Below, one piece after another: positions 63,820 to 64,000 of a stretch of DNA of 64,000 nt. This DNA is from Paenibacillus eucommiae. Its GTDB lineage: Bacteria > Bacillota > Bacilli > Paenibacillales > NBRC-103111. Location of the stretch: NCBI RefSeq assembly GCF_017874215.1, contig NZ_JAGGLB010000006.1, forward strand, positions 275,968 through 339,967, written 5' to 3'. The notes beneath the pieces are model-generated. The model worked only from the letters and a program-made list of their open reading frames with translations, had not been told where the DNA came from and did not search any database. Position 1 is the first letter of the stretch, and each line of letters opens with the position of its first letter. The translations under genes and the position numbers were made by a program.

Positions 63820-64000
63820 TTTATTGGAGAGTTTGATCCTGGCTCAGGACGAACGCTGGCGGCGTGCCTAATACATGCAAGTCGAGCGGATTTGTTCCTT
63901 CGGGGACAAGTTAGCGGCGGACGGGTGAGTAACACGTAGGTAACCTGCCTTTAAGACTGGGATAACTATCGGAAACGATAGCTAAGACCGGATAATTGGC
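63820..64000 (+). rRNA. 16S ribosomal RNA, 5' part (cut by window end)
   Basis: The gene starts with TTTATTGGAGAGTTTGATCC and runs into GGCTCAGGACGAACGC and GGCGGCGTGCCTAATACATG. Only the first 181 bases are in the window. The V1 loop, with TTCCTTCGGGGAC, and the surrounding sequence fit Paenibacillaceae. Confidence 0.98.

Noticed and set aside
1..64000. tRNA genes
   Set aside because: No cloverleaf with the GGTTCGAATCC-type T-arm was found on either strand; the window ends before any rRNA spacer tRNA.

Overview
The window looks like a chromosomal segment of a spore-forming, mid-GC Bacillota, most probably Paenibacillus or a close relative. The reasons are the spore protease YyaC, a SpoIIM-like protein, copper-amine-oxidase-type stalk domains on secreted proteins, strong AGGAGG ribosome sites, an Ile T-box, a c-di-AMP riboswitch, and the gene order perR - GH18 hydrolase - ygzB - ygxA - 16S rRNA, which apart from the inserted hydrolase is the order I recall beside a B. 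subtilis rRNA operon. The genus is an inference; no search was run.

Layout. 1-2262: an anti-sigma-like membrane protein and a solute-binding lipoprotein. 2280-4597: a LysR regulator divergent from an unusual PurA-type adenylosuccinate synthetase. 4778-12031: a lipoprotein, a SWIM zinc-finger / SNF2 helicase pair, a coiled-coil membrane protein and an AIM24-family protein. 12092-15518: an Ile T-box and a long type-2-like isoleucyl-tRNA synthetase. 15519-16363: repeat-rich intergenic DNA. 16364-23666: an ABC half-transporter pair, a riboswitch-controlled NlpC/P60 hydrolase, a phosphodiester glycosidase and yyaC. 23667-26141: decayed transposon-like DNA, an orphan SUKH immunity-type protein and small membrane or Cys-rich proteins. 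26142-27770: a diguanylate cyclase. 27845-35119: a membrane protein - DUF4129 - DUF4350 - MoxR - DUF58 - SpoIIM-like - RDD cluster. 35170-42535: single genes, including an oxidoreductase, a cupredoxin, a DedA-NERD fusion, an MBL hydrolase, a Pro/His-rich protein and a sugar kinase. 43002-49643: a Tad/Flp-type pilus operon (CpaB-, CpaE-, CpaF-, TadB- and TadC-like proteins, two tiny paralogous pilin candidates and two minor pilin-like proteins) behind a promoter and terminator-like leader. 49887-55189: an M24 peptidase, an IDEAL-like protein and gatCAB. 55775-62623: GNAT, MgtC, an ECF sigma/anti-sigma/TM2 operon, PerR, a GH18 hydrolase, YgzB and YgxA. 63442-64000: tandem rRNA promoters and the 5' end of a 16S gene.

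The most interesting object is a repeated intergenic element found at 55322-55745 (+), 62727-63230 (+) and, shortened, at 15770-16082 (-), with a possible tail-only remnant near 24833-24865. It has an array of TTTAACGATG-type hairpins, then a core with a long closing helix, an inner hairpin and a possible pseudoknot, then a terminator-like tail. The two full copies differ in sequence but keep the pairing by compensatory changes, so it behaves like a multicopy structured RNA that I cannot assign to a known family. Other points worth checking are two genes whose best start codons are AUA or AUU, a CpaE-like protein without the P-loop lysine, a DedA-NERD fusion, and sense-antisense overlap of the DUF58 and SpoIIM-like genes.
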